Assembly (NCBI RefSeq): GCF_000716335.1 | Contig: NZ_KL591004.1 | Span: forward strand, 382,314-446,313 | Source of the DNA: Streptomyces sp. NRRL S-118 | Lineage (GTDB): Bacteria; Actinomycetota; Actinomycetes; Streptomycetales; Streptomycetaceae | Direction of reading: 5' to 3' | DNA: 64,000 nucleotides | Part shown: positions 50,499 to 58,386 of the stretch, piece after piece | Position numbering within the stretch: position 1 is the stretch's first letter | How the letters are laid out: the number at the start of each line of letters is the position of its first letter | The notes under the pieces: generated by a model | The model's database searches: none | What the model saw: the letters and a program-made list of their open reading frames with translations, nothing else | What the model was told of the DNA's origin: nothing | Program-made: the position numbers and the translations under genes

Positions 50499-50835
50499 AC
50501 CCCCCGCCCGGCGGCGTCCGCTTCCGCGGCGGGCGGCCGTCGGGGAGTGGGTCCGGGGCTGCGGTCCGGGGCTGCGGTCCGGGGCGGTTCGGGGCGGTTC
50601 GGGGGTGAGGTCCGCTCCGCGGGACCCCCGAACCGCAGCCGATCGCGTTCACCGCGCGGTCGTCCGCCCGGCGTCGTGATCACCGCACCTGAGCCGCCCG
50701 CCAGACCGTCACCTGCACCACGAGCAGCAGCCTGAGCGGCGGCTACCGGGGGCGACGGAGGGGGACCCGTACGGTCGGCGACCGGTGTGCGCTGCGCGTC
50801 GCGCTCGGGACCGCGCCGCGGCTCGGGACCGCGCC
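50499..50835. other. intergenic region with short G-rich repeats
   Basis: 337 bases between convergent genes. It contains GGTCCGGGGCTGC twice and CGGTTCGGGG twice in tandem (about 50550-50600), then the inverted repeat at 50594-50636. No gene seen. Confidence 0.5.
50594..50636. terminator. stem-loop terminator after the pectinase gene
   Basis: A perfect 13-bp inverted repeat, GCGGTTCGGGGGT with ACCCCCGAACCGC, lies around a 17-base loop that can itself pair. It sits between the convergent pectinase and DUF4234 genes. Confidence 0.65.
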
Positions 50836-51237
50836 TCAGACCGCCAGAGGAACCTGCTCGCCCTCCACCGGGTTCCGGTAGTGCTCCCAGATCTGGTTCA
50901 GCTCGTGCTGGTAGTAGAGCGAGTGGAGACTGAACAAGAACACCAGGATCAACCCGATCCACGGGTTGCACGTGGGCTGCATCCCTGCCGACCTCTGCAT
51001 GCGGGCAATGCGTTGACCGGTGTTGAAGACCGACACGAAGGGCGGCACGATCACCAACGCGCCGATCGTGATGGCCACCACGGCCAGGCCCGGACTGACC
51101 TCGATCCGCTGATCGAAGTCGCGGGCCTCGCGATTCACCTTGTAGTACCAGACAAGGTGATAGATGCCGAGCGTGATGAGCGGCCAGACGAGCCAGACGA
51201 GAAATACGTTGCGGGGTTTGCCAGCGTGACCGGACAC
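50836..51237 (-). CDS. DUF4234-type membrane protein
   Basis: 133 residues from GTG 51237, chosen for the GAGGAGGTG site upstream. An in-frame ATG further out has none. Three or four membrane helices: NVFLVWLVWPLITLGIYHLVW, followed by the conserved YYKVNREARDFD segment typical of DUF4234, then VAITIGALVIVPPFVSVFNTG and WIGLILVFLFSLHSLYYQHEL. Function unknown. Confidence 0.82.
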   Translation of the reverse strand: MSGHAGKPRNVFLVWLVWPLITLGIYHLVWYYKVNREARDFDQRIEVSPGLAVVAITIGALVIVPPFVSVFNTGQRIARMQRSAGMQPTCNPWIGLILVFLFSLHSLYYQHELNQIWEHYRNPVEGEQVPLAV

Positions 51238-51368
51238 GGCACACCTCCTCTTCCTCCAGTCCATCACGACGAGCTGGATGGCGCGCGTTCCGCGAGGCGG
51301 CCGCCCCCGGCCCCGCGCTCACGCAGACGGGCCCGTCCCCATGGATCTGCAGGCCAGGACGGCAGCCG

Positions 51369-51905
51369 TCAGATCACCTCTTCGTCCGCCTCGTTCATGA
51401 ACGCCGCAAAGGCATCCTCGTACTTCTTCATCACCTCGCTGTATTTGTCCACATCGAGGGTCTCGCCCTGAAAGGCCAGTGCCACCATTTCCGCGAGCGA
51501 CTCACGGTGCGGCACCGTTCGGGCCAGCATCCTCCTGCTCTCCGCCGTGCCCACCAGACGTGCTGTCGTCTCCGCCTGCACCAGCTTGTTGGCCGCAGGG
51601 ATGTACCTGGTGTTGTGCACTTCCTCGACCTGAGCCGTCGACGCCTCGCCGATGAAGTTCACCACGCCGTTCATCTCGGTCCTGAAGGACTGGGAGCTCG
51701 TTCCGACCTCCACATAGGCACTCCGCCGGATGTCCGACCGGCGGGCGTTCGCCGTCGCGTCCTGCACCCGCTCCGCCTGGACGTAGACGAGAACGCTTCC
51801 CGCCAGACCCGCCATGGCTCCGATCAGGGCGCCCATCAGCGCGGAAACGGCAGGGTTCTGCCAGGCGTACACCTTGCCGCCCGGGCTCTTTCGCTCTTCT
51901 TGCAT
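51369..51905 (-). CDS. single-pass membrane protein, function unknown
   Basis: 178 residues. A short cytoplasmic leader, one membrane helix (ALMGALIGAMAGLAGSVLVYV), then about 130 residues of mostly helical, charged sequence, beginning QAERVQDATANARRSDIRRS and ending in AFMNEADEEVI. It looks like a membrane-anchored coiled-coil or sensor-type domain. No family recognised. GC is slightly lower than its neighbours, perhaps indicating acquisition. Confidence 0.65.
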   Translation of the reverse strand: MQEERKSPGGKVYAWQNPAVSALMGALIGAMAGLAGSVLVYVQAERVQDATANARRSDIRRSAYVEVGTSSQSFRTEMNGVVNFIGEASTAQVEEVHNTRYIPAANKLVQAETTARLVGTAESRRMLARTVPHRESLAEMVALAFQGETLDVDKYSEVMKKYEDAFAAFMNEADEEVI

Positions 51906-52004
51906 ATGCCTAGATGTACAGCGGAAACGCCATCTCCCACGCCATGGACGCGCGGTAAACGCAGCAACGCCGGGGCCGAACGGCGTCGGGCCGGCCCGTG
52001 CGTG

Positions 52005-52544
52005 TCAGTGGTACGCGTGGACGACGGCGTGGCCCTTGCCGCGGCCGATCATCCATTTGTTGACCGGGGTGGTGACGAGGAAGGCGACGGCGAAGCCGCC
52101 CAGGAGGGCCGACCAGAAGAGACCGTCGGAGAGGTGCGCGTCCATGGCACCGGGGGTCAGCGCGATGATGAGGTTGTCCACCAGCTCCATGATCGCGATG
52201 GACACGGTGTCGGCGGCCAGGGCGACGCGGACGGCGGCCTTGAGGCTCAGGCCCGCCCTGAGCACCGCGTACAGGGTGAAGGAGTAGCCGAAGAGGAACG
52301 CCAAGGCGATCGCCAGGACCATGGTGGGGACGTTGCTCCAGAGCAGGGCCGTGCCGATGACCATGCCCAGGATCTCGCCGAGCGCGCAGCCGGTCAGGCA
52401 GTGCGCCGTCGCCTTGGCCGCGATGCCCCAGGACGCGCCGCCGGCGCCGTGACCGTGCTGAGCGTGCGCGGTGTGCCCCTGGGCGGTATGCCCCCGCGCG
52501 CCGGGGGTGGCGGCCCGACGCGCGGTGTGGTCACTGCGGTCCAT
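52005..52544 (-). CDS. DUF4396 domain membrane protein
   Basis: 179 residues from ATG 52544 with GGGAGG upstream. A His-rich leader (HTAQGHTAHAQHGHGAGG) precedes a DUF4396 domain with four helices (ATAHCLTGCALGEILGMVIG, VPTMVLAIALAFLFGYSFTLY, VALAADTVSIAIMELVDNLI and FWSALLGGFAVAFLVTTPVNKWMI). The His cluster and the conserved CxxxC in the first helix suggest metal handling. It lies beside His-rich DUF305 and DUF6153 genes on the same strand. Confidence 0.88.
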   Translation of the reverse strand: MDRSDHTARRAATPGARGHTAQGHTAHAQHGHGAGGASWGIAAKATAHCLTGCALGEILGMVIGTALLWSNVPTMVLAIALAFLFGYSFTLYAVLRAGLSLKAAVRVALAADTVSIAIMELVDNLIIALTPGAMDAHLSDGLFWSALLGGFAVAFLVTTPVNKWMIGRGKGHAVVHAYH

Positions 52545-52690
52545 GGCGTCCTCCCTCGCACTTCTCCAGTGTGTGCCGGACCTGACGGTCCCGCACGCAC
52601 CGCACCGGCAGAGGGCGGCGCAGGGCAGGGGAGAAGCGGCGGGGGCAGCCGGTGAGCGCCCCCGCCGCGGGTTCCCCCGGAGCCCTCGGG

Positions 52691-53320
52691 TCAGCTCTTC
52701 CCGAGCAGCTCGTTCATGCGGGTGATCTCGGCGCTCTGCGTGGTGACGATGGTGCCGGCCATGTCCTTGGCGGGCTGGTGGGCGCCCTCCGACTGCTCGG
52801 TCCTCGCCATCGCGACCGCGCCTTCGTGGTGCTTGACCATCATCTCGAGGAACGCTGTGTCGAACGCCGTGCCCGAGGACTTCTCCAGCCGGTCCATCTC
52901 CTCGGGCGTCATCATGCCGGACATCGAGTGACCGGCGTGCTCCCCGCTCCCGTGCCCCTCCGGGACGTCCTCGCCCCAGGAGGTGAGCCAGCCGGACAGG
53001 GTCCTGATCTCCGGGTCCTGCGCCTTCTTGATCTCCGCGGCGAGCTCCTTGACCTCGGCGGACGCGGCCCGGGTCTCCGCCAGCACGGCCATCTCCACCG
53101 CCTGGCGGTGGTGCGGGATCATGCCCTTCGCGAACGTGACGTCGGCGGCGTTGTGCGTGCCCTGTCCGGCGGGGGCGGAAGCGCTCGGCGAGGCGCTCCT
53201 GTGGCCCTCGTGGCCGGACGGGCTGTCCTCTCCGCCGCCGCAGGCGGCGAGTACGACGGTGGCGGTGGCCGTGGCCGCGACAGCGGCGGCGCGGCGGATC
53301 ACGGAACGACGTGCGGTCAT
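52691..53320 (-). CDS. DUF305 lipoprotein
   Basis: 209 residues from ATG 53320. Lipoprotein signal peptide with lipobox LAAC (Cys about 27). His-rich spacer, then a DUF305 domain: FAKGMIPHHRQAVEMAVLAE, His/Met-rich GHSMSGMM, and FLEMMVKHHEGAVAMARTE. These ferritin-like helical proteins of the cell surface often accompany copper homeostasis, and their HH and Met motifs could bind metal. The DUF6153 gene is upstream on the same strand. Confidence 0.9.
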   Translation of the reverse strand: MTARRSVIRRAAAVAATATATVVLAACGGGEDSPSGHEGHRSASPSASAPAGQGTHNAADVTFAKGMIPHHRQAVEMAVLAETRAASAEVKELAAEIKKAQDPEIRTLSGWLTSWGEDVPEGHGSGEHAGHSMSGMMTPEEMDRLEKSSGTAFDTAFLEMMVKHHEGAVAMARTEQSEGAHQPAKDMAGTIVTTQSAEITRMNELLGKS

Positions 53321-53410
53321 GGTGGTGCAACTCCTGTGTGCACTGGAACCGGATGGGGCATGGCTCTCGCGGCGGCGCCGGGCACAGGGCCCGGGCACGC
53401 CGGGGCGCCC

Positions 53411-53857
53411 CTATATGCGCAGGAGTTGCAGTTCGCTCAGCGCCGGCGGAGCGCGTACGCCGGACGTCGCGCCGTTGACGAGGGCGGTCGTGCCCGGGGG
53501 CGCGCCCGGGTCCGTTCCGGCCGGGGCCGGGGCGGGCAGCACGGGCGCCGTGCTCGTACCTCCCGCGGCGCAGGTGGTGTCGGCGTGCTCGGCGTGCCCG
53601 CCGTCCGTGCCGTTGTCACCGTGGCCGGCGTGCACGCAGTCCTCGGGGGCCGACACGGCCGTGCGGGACGCGGCCGAGGCCGTGCTGCCATGGTGCGCAC
53701 CGGCCACCGCCACGGAGTGGGGCGCGGCAGGGGAGGCGAGCGCGGGGCCCAAGCCGTGCATGGCCAGGACGCCGGCCAGGACGGCCAGCACGAGCAGCGC
53801 GTACGCCCGCGCCCCGTGGGGCCGGGCCGCCACCGCACGCCATCCCTGCCGACTCAT
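53411..53857 (-). CDS. DUF6153-type His-rich membrane or secreted protein
   Basis: 148 residues from ATG 53857. A basic start (MSRQGWRAVAARPHGARAYA), one hydrophobic helix (LLVLAVLAGVLAMHGLGPAL), and an extracytoplasmic part with histidine and cysteine clusters (CVHAGHGDNGTDGGHAEHADTTC). It ends in SELQLLRI. The pattern fits DUF6153, often a neighbour of DUF305 genes. Extracellular metal binding is inferred. Ninety bases upstream of the DUF305 gene and probably co-transcribed. Confidence 0.78.
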   Translation of the reverse strand: MSRQGWRAVAARPHGARAYALLVLAVLAGVLAMHGLGPALASPAAPHSVAVAGAHHGSTASAASRTAVSAPEDCVHAGHGDNGTDGGHAEHADTTCAAGGTSTAPVLPAPAPAGTDPGAPPGTTALVNGATSGVRAPPALSELQLLRI

Positions 53858-53940
53858 GGCTGCATCGTAATCCGGCACCTTCCGGCACCTCCCGACCGCA
53901 CCTCCGGGCACGTGCGCACCACCTCCCGACCGGCACGTGT

Positions 53941-54024
53941 GAACCTGCGCCTTCGGACCGGCACGTGCGAACCTGCGCCTTCGGACCGGCACCGTCGGAC
54001 CCGGGCCTTCGGACCGGCGCGTTC
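53941..54024. repeat. three 28-bp tandem repeats
   Basis: Units at 53941-53968, 53969-53996 and 53997-54024. The first two share 25 of 28 bases, and the third is more diverged. The shared core is GCCTTCGGACCGGC, and the first unit ends in the palindromic GCACGTGC. Confidence 0.85.
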
Positions 54025-54048
54025 CGGCACGTGCGGACCTCCTGCCGG

Positions 54049-54108
54049 CCACCTGCGGGCGGCCGGCACCTGTGGACGCCACCTGCGGGCGGCCGGCACG
54101 TGCGGACC
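54049..54108. repeat. two 30-bp tandem repeats
   Basis: 54049-54078 and 54079-54108 match at 27 of 30 positions (CCACCTGCGGGCGGCCGGCAC core). They belong to the same repeat field as the 28-bp units just before. Confidence 0.85.
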
Positions 54109-54275
54109 GGAGCCTCCGGATCGGCACCTCCGGGCCGGCGCCTTCCCGCGCCGCCGTGTGCCCCGGCGTACCGCCGGCAGCGCCTCGCCGTCGCGACGAC
54201 CGGCACACCGCCGACGCCGCTACAGCCCCGTATGTCGGGTACTCGGGCGCCCTGCGCGACCGATGGGTGCCCTTT

Positions 54276-55439
54276 ATGTCCCGATATGATGGCTTTATGA
54301 TCACGCTCGGTCGGCTGCGCCGCCGCCGCTTCCCCTACAGCGGTCGGTGGGAAGCCGCCTTCCTGTCCCCCGTGATCCTCACGGTCCTCATCGCCGCCCT
54401 GGCGTTCTCCACGCCGAGGGAGATCGCGTTCAGCCGCCTGTTTCCCGCCGCGCCCGCCCTCGCCGCCGCGATGTGGCCGGTCATCCCCACGCTCTTGCTG
54501 GGGGCGTTCTGCCTGGTCGCCATGATCGTCCTCAGCTTCTTCCACACCGACCTGGGGACGCCGTACACGGGGGCGGCGATCGTCGCGGTGACCCTGGCCG
54601 CCGCGTACGCGAGCCACCTCCGCATCCGCAGGGAGGAGATGCTCTTCCACATCCGGCTCGTCGCCGACGCGGCCCAGAAAGTGCTGCTGCGGCCGCTTCC
54701 GCGCCGTATCCACGAGGTCGAGATCGAGTCGCTGTACCTGGCGGCCCAGGAGCAGGCCAGGATCGGCGGCGACTTCTACGAGGCGGCCGACACCCCGTAC
54801 GGGGTACGGCTGCTCATCGGTGACGTGCGGGGCAAAGGTCTGTCCGCGGTGGGAGCGGCCTCGGCGGTGATCAGCTCCTTCAGGGAGGCCGCGCACGACG
54901 AGCCGGATCTGCGGGGGATCACCCGGCGCCTGGAGACCAGCATCACCCGCTACATCGCCGGGTACCCGGGCCCGGACCTGCCGGAGCGCTTCGCCACCGC
55001 TCTCATCGCGGAGGTGCCGCCCGGCGGTGGCCACGTCAGAATCGTCAACTGCGGTCACCCCCCGCCCCTGCTCGTGCACCACGGGCGGACCCGCGTCCTC
55101 GATCCTTCCGCGCCCTCGCCGCCCCTCAACCTCGCGAGCCTCATCGGAGAGCCCTACTGCGTCGACACGGTGGCCTTCCTCCCGGGCGACCAGCTGCTGC
55201 TCTACACCGACGGCGTCACCGAGACCCGGGACCACGCGGGCGAGTTCTTTCCGCTGCCGGACTGGATGGCCCGGCAGGGCCTGATGTCCCCCAGCGAACT
55301 GCTGGACCGCCTTCACCGGGACCTGCTCCGGTACAGCGGCGGAAGGCTCGATGACGACATCGCCGCCCTCGCCCTGCAGCATGCCGACACCTCGGTCACC
55401 CGCCCGGCCCCACTGACGTCGCCCCCGCCGGCAATGTAA
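54276..55439 (+). CDS. membrane-anchored SpoIIE/PP2C-type phosphatase
   Basis: 387 residues from ATG 54276, with ATG 54297 as an alternative. Neither has a ribosome site and the mRNA may be leaderless. N-terminal region with three membrane helices (LSPVILTVLIAALAFST, AAMWPVIPTLLLGAFCLVAMIVLSFF and TGAAIVAVTLAAAYASHL). Phosphatase domain from about 145 with metal-binding motifs IGGDFYEA, LIGDVRGKG and LDDDIAAL, and NCGHPPPLLVHHG. No PAS or GAF domain. Like other Streptomyces members it should dephosphorylate an anti-anti-sigma factor at the membrane. Confidence 0.9.
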   Translation: MSRYDGFMITLGRLRRRRFPYSGRWEAAFLSPVILTVLIAALAFSTPREIAFSRLFPAAPALAAAMWPVIPTLLLGAFCLVAMIVLSFFHTDLGTPYTGAAIVAVTLAAAYASHLRIRREEMLFHIRLVADAAQKVLLRPLPRRIHEVEIESLYLAAQEQARIGGDFYEAADTPYGVRLLIGDVRGKGLSAVGAASAVISSFREAAHDEPDLRGITRRLETSITRYIAGYPGPDLPERFATALIAEVPPGGGHVRIVNCGHPPPLLVHHGRTRVLDPSAPSPPLNLASLIGEPYCVDTVAFLPGDQLLLYTDGVTETRDHAGEFFPLPDWMARQGLMSPSELLDRLHRDLLRYSGGRLDDDIAALALQHADTSVTRPAPLTSPPPAM

Positions 55440-55498
55440 AGAATCCTTGACTCGATGTACGTCCAGCCTTACATTCGTCATGTCAAGTTTTCTTTACA
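55435..55498 (+). promoter_or_regulatory. promoter flanked by a 17-bp inverted repeat (operator)
   Basis: TTGACT (55447-55452), 17-base spacer, TACATT (55470-55475) is a near-consensus vegetative promoter. A 17-bp inverted repeat (TGTAAAGAATCCTTGAC 55435-55451 and GTCAAGTTTTCTTTACA 55482-55498, 15 of 17 paired) brackets it, covering the -35 and the start region. Binding there would block transcription. The likely ligand is the XRE regulator of the same operon. Confidence 0.8.
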
Positions 55499-55512
55499 GG
55501 GGGAGGTCGGGA

Positions 55513-55941
55513 GTGGCGCTCGAAGAGAAGCGCGCGTGGACCATGGCAGGGGTCTCCATCAGCGCGTACCTGACGTACCTGGTCATCGTCCTCGGGCGGG
55601 CGGACGGCATCCCGCTCGCCGAGGTGCCGTACGTGGCGACGCTGCTGTGGACCGTCGGCGCGGCGGTCGTGGGGTCGATCGCGCTCCACGCCGTGGCCGC
55701 GATGGGCTCGTGCGACGAGGGCACGACCAAGGACCAGCGGGACAGGGAGATCAGCCGGTTCGGCGAGTACACGGGACAGTCGTTCCTCGTCATCGGCGGG
55801 ATCGCGGTGCTCGTCATGGCGATGGCGGAGGTGGACCACTTCTGGATCGCCAACACGATCTGCCTGGCCTTCTTCCTCTCCGCCGTCCTCGGCTCCGTGG
55901 CGAGGATCGCCGCCTACCGATGGGGCTTCCAGCCGTGGTGA
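55513..55941 (+). CDS. four-helix membrane protein, partner of XRE regulator
   Basis: 142 residues from GTG 55513, with GGAGG six bases upstream. An ATG at 55480 lies at the inferred transcription start and is less likely. Four membrane helices: MAGVSISAYLTYLVIVLGRA, VATLLWTVGAAVVGSIALHA, FLVIGGIAVLVMAMAEV and TICLAFFLSAVLGSVARIAAY. Organisation matches the small membrane proteins (DUF2178-like) that pair with short XRE regulators. It overlaps the regulator gene by four bases. Function unknown, possibly sensing. Confidence 0.82.
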   Translation: MALEEKRAWTMAGVSISAYLTYLVIVLGRADGIPLAEVPYVATLLWTVGAAVVGSIALHAVAAMGSCDEGTTKDQRDREISRFGEYTGQSFLVIGGIAVLVMAMAEVDHFWIANTICLAFFLSAVLGSVARIAAYRWGFQPW

Positions 55942-56168
55942 AGGCGACCCGCGTCACGAACTCCCTCCGCGCTCTCCGCTTCGCCCACGGAGAGATGACC
56001 CAGGCGGAACTGGCGGACCGCATCGGCGTCACCCGCCAGACCGTCATCGCCATCGAGAAGGGGCGCTACTCGCCCTCCCTGGAGATGGCGTTCCAGATCG
56101 CCCGCGTTTTCGGCGTCTCGCTCGACCAGGTCTTTCAGTACCCGGACAGTGAAGGGGACACGTCGTGA
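55938..56168 (+). CDS. short XRE-family regulator
   Basis: 76 residues from GTG 55938 (GTGA overlap). It is almost entirely an HTH_3 domain: TNSLRALRFAHGEMTQAELADRIGVTRQTVIAIEKGRYSPSLEMAFQIARVFGVSLDQVFQY, like YozG/plasmid Cro-type repressors. It most likely represses its own operon through the inverted repeat at 55435-55498. Its stop overlaps the oxidoreductase start by four bases, so all three genes are translationally coupled. Confidence 0.93.
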   Translation: MKATRVTNSLRALRFAHGEMTQAELADRIGVTRQTVIAIEKGRYSPSLEMAFQIARVFGVSLDQVFQYPDSEGDTS

Positions 56169-57139
56169 AGGCGATCGTCCAGGACGGCTACGGCTCCTCC
56201 GACGTGCTGCGCCTCGGGGAGGTGGACAAACCGACGGCCGGTGAGGGCGAGGTGCTCGTACGGGTGCACGCGGCAGCCGTCGACGCGGGCTTCTGGCACC
56301 TCATGACGGGCCGGCCGTACCTGCTGCGCCTCATGGGGTTCGGGTTCCGTGCCCCCAAGGTGCCCGTCCGGGGCCGGGAAGTCTCCGGCAGCGTGGAAGC
56401 GGTCGGCGCGGGGGTGACCCGGTTCCGGCCGGGAGACGAGGTGTTCGGCTTCTGCGAGGGATCCTTCGCCGAGTACACGTGTGCTCCCGAGGACAGGTTC
56501 CTGCCGAAGCCCGTGAACCTCACCCACGAACAAGCCGCCGCCGTCCCGATCTCCGCCGTCACCGCCCTCCAGGCGCTGCGCGACGCGGGCAGGGTACGGC
56601 CGGGACAGAGGGTCCTGGTCATCGGCGCGGCGGGCGGCGTGGGGACGTACGCGGTGCAGCTCGCCAAGGCGTTCGGGGCGCACGTCACGGGCGTCTGCAG
56701 TACGGCGAAGAAGGACCTGGTCCGCGCGATCGGCGCGGACGACGTCATCGACTACGCCCGCGAGGACATCACCGACCGCGCGCGGAACCCGTACGACCTG
56801 ATCGTCGACACCGCCGGCAACCGCACGCTGTCCCACCTCCGCCGCGCCCTCACCCCGCGGGGCACGCTGGTCATCGTCGGCGGAGAAGGCGGCGGCCGAT
56901 GGCTCGGCGGTACGGACCGGGTCCTCAGGGCCCTGCTGCTGTCCCCCTTCGTACGCCAGCGTCTGCTCGGCCTGTTCTCGGCCGAACGGCAGGAGGACCT
57001 GCGGACGCTGAGCGAACTCGTCGAGGCGGGAAAGGTCACCCCGGTCGTCGGCGCCACGCACCCGCTCGGCGAGGCCGTCGAGGCGCTCCGCCGACTGGAG
57101 AAGACCCACGCACGCGGAAAGACGGTCATCACCATGTGA
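56165..57139 (+). CDS. zinc-free MDR-family NAD(P)-dependent quinone oxidoreductase
   Basis: 324 residues from GTG 56165. Medium-chain dehydrogenase/reductase: MKAIVQDGYGSSDVLRLGEVD, VRGREVSGSVEAVGAGVTRFRPGDEVFG, cofactor motif VLVIGAAGGVGTYAVQLAKAFGA, and a C-terminal HARGKTVITM. There are no zinc-ligand cysteines, so it belongs with quinone oxidoreductase (Qor)-like enzymes that use NADPH. Third gene of the XRE operon, and presumably the effector induced by an unknown electrophile or membrane stress. Confidence 0.92.
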   Translation: MKAIVQDGYGSSDVLRLGEVDKPTAGEGEVLVRVHAAAVDAGFWHLMTGRPYLLRLMGFGFRAPKVPVRGREVSGSVEAVGAGVTRFRPGDEVFGFCEGSFAEYTCAPEDRFLPKPVNLTHEQAAAVPISAVTALQALRDAGRVRPGQRVLVIGAAGGVGTYAVQLAKAFGAHVTGVCSTAKKDLVRAIGADDVIDYAREDITDRARNPYDLIVDTAGNRTLSHLRRALTPRGTLVIVGGEGGGRWLGGTDRVLRALLLSPFVRQRLLGLFSAERQEDLRTLSELVEAGKVTPVVGATHPLGEAVEALRRLEKTHARGKTVITM

Positions 57140-57269
57140 CACCCCGCCGTCGCCCGGGGGCGGGGGCCTCGTCCGTCCGGGTGACATGGAGGGGTATCCA
57201 GGCCATGTGCCGGCGGGCGCGCCTCCCCGGACGCACCCACCGCCCTTCGGCCGGAGGGGATCCGGCCCG

Positions 57270-57310
57270 CCTTCGGTCGGACCTGCCTTCGGTCAGACCT
57301 GCCTTCGGTC
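57270..57310. repeat. 16-bp tandem repeat, 2.6 copies
   Basis: CCTTCGGTCGGACCTG (57270-57285), CCTTCGGTCAGACCTG (57286-57301) and CCTTCGGTC (57302-57310). It overlaps the 3' end of the small membrane-protein gene on the minus strand. Confidence 0.8.
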
Positions 57311-57529
57311 CACGGGGAGCCGATGCCCTCCGCGGTCCCCGTCGTGGTGTCCGGTGGACCCGTCGGCCGGGTGCCGGCGCTTCCGGCTCCGGCCGCCGCG
57401 CATCGGCAGCACATCGCTGTAGCGGAAGGCTGCGATCCTCTGGTCGTGCTGCGCGTTGAGCAGGTGGATCAGCAGAACTCCGAGGGCGATCATGCCGAGG
57501 ATCACCGCGGTGGTGATGACGGTCTCCAT
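57293..57529 (-). CDS. small single-pass membrane protein
   Basis: 78 residues from ATG 57529 (GTGAGGAC just upstream). An N-terminal membrane helix (METVITTAVILGMIALGVLL) is followed by a basic cytoplasmic tail (MRGGRSRKRRHPADGS). The C-terminal codons run into the 16-bp repeat. No family recognised. It follows the DUF5994 gene after five bases on the same strand, likely co-transcribed. Confidence 0.6.
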   Translation of the reverse strand: METVITTAVILGMIALGVLLIHLLNAQHDQRIAAFRYSDVLPMRGGRSRKRRHPADGSTGHHDGDRGGHRLPVDRRQV

Positions 57530-57534
57530 CGTCC

Positions 57535-58095
57535 TCACCCTTCCCGGGCGGAGGTCAGGAGCCCGAGCCGGTTCCTGAGCGGCGGAGGCGCTGACCCGCC
57601 CTCGCTGTCCCACTCCGATTCCCGGCCGCGGTCCTCAACCACCTCGCGGATCGCGGACTCGTCGGCCATCAGCCTGCTGGCGGTGAGGAGGCCCCCCGGG
57701 GTGGCTGCGGCGGCCATCAGCCGGGCGGCAGCAGCCGCGCCGGTCTCCGGCGGGATCACCAGCAGGTCCCAGCGCCCCGCGGTGTAGGAGAGGAGGATCA
57801 TCTTGTGCGGATCCTGCTCCTCGGCGAACCAGCCCACATGCACGGTGTGCCCCGCCGCGGGCACCTTGCGCGGGATCACGGGCCAGTGCGTCGGGTTCAC
57901 CGTGACACGCGTGATCCGGCCCCAGCGTGCGTCCAGCACGCCGACGAGGGCGGGGAGTTCACGGAAAAGATCGCGAGAGCGAGGCCACCACGCGCCGTCC
58001 AGGAGACCCGGGGCGGAGCCCGAGGTCATGGACAGACGGGCCGGTGGTGAGGTCGCACGCTCACGGATGGTCACACGGTCGATGGTCGCGGTCAT
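57535..58095 (-). CDS. DUF5994 family protein
   Basis: 186 residues from ATG 58095. Family features: LLDGAWWPRSRDLFRELPALVGVLDARWG, then HTVHVGWFAEEQDPHKMILLSYTAGRWDLLVIPPETGAAAAARLMAAA. Cytoplasmic with no catalytic motif. DUF5994 proteins are common in Streptomyces and uncharacterised. A second copy lies head-to-head at 58387-58911. Confidence 0.82.
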   Translation of the reverse strand: MTATIDRVTIRERATSPPARLSMTSGSAPGLLDGAWWPRSRDLFRELPALVGVLDARWGRITRVTVNPTHWPVIPRKVPAAGHTVHVGWFAEEQDPHKMILLSYTAGRWDLLVIPPETGAAAAARLMAAAATPGGLLTASRLMADESAIREVVEDRGRESEWDSEGGSAPPPLRNRLGLLTSAREG

Positions 58096-58386
58096 GGCGC
58101 GGACCTGTCCCCGGGCGCGGTGTCGCGTCCCGGTGTTGTTGCTCCCCGAGAACGACACCGGCACGGAAGCCGGTGTGCGAAATGCTCCCGGTCCCTCCAC
58201 TGTACTCCGGCCACGGACCGGTGAACCCGCGCGTGACCAGCGAATTCACCGGGAGTCGGAGAGTCGCGGCGCAGGGGCGGGCATGGACGCGGGCTCACGG
58301 AGTACGGTGAAACCGGCAGCCGCCCGGACGCCGTCCCAGGCGATCGACGAACCCCTACCGAAACCGCAGGCGGGTGAGCACACCTC

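Larger units (their letters stand above)
53858..54275. other. repeat-rich divergent intergenic region
   Basis: 418 bases between the DUF6153 gene and a phosphatase gene. Most of it is degenerate tandem repeats (listed separately) rich in GGCACGTGCG-like palindromes. No gene with convincing start and codon use. Confidence 0.6.

Noticed and set aside
53941..54108. CRISPR array from 28-30 bp repeats
   Set aside because: The units are directly adjacent with no unique spacers between them.
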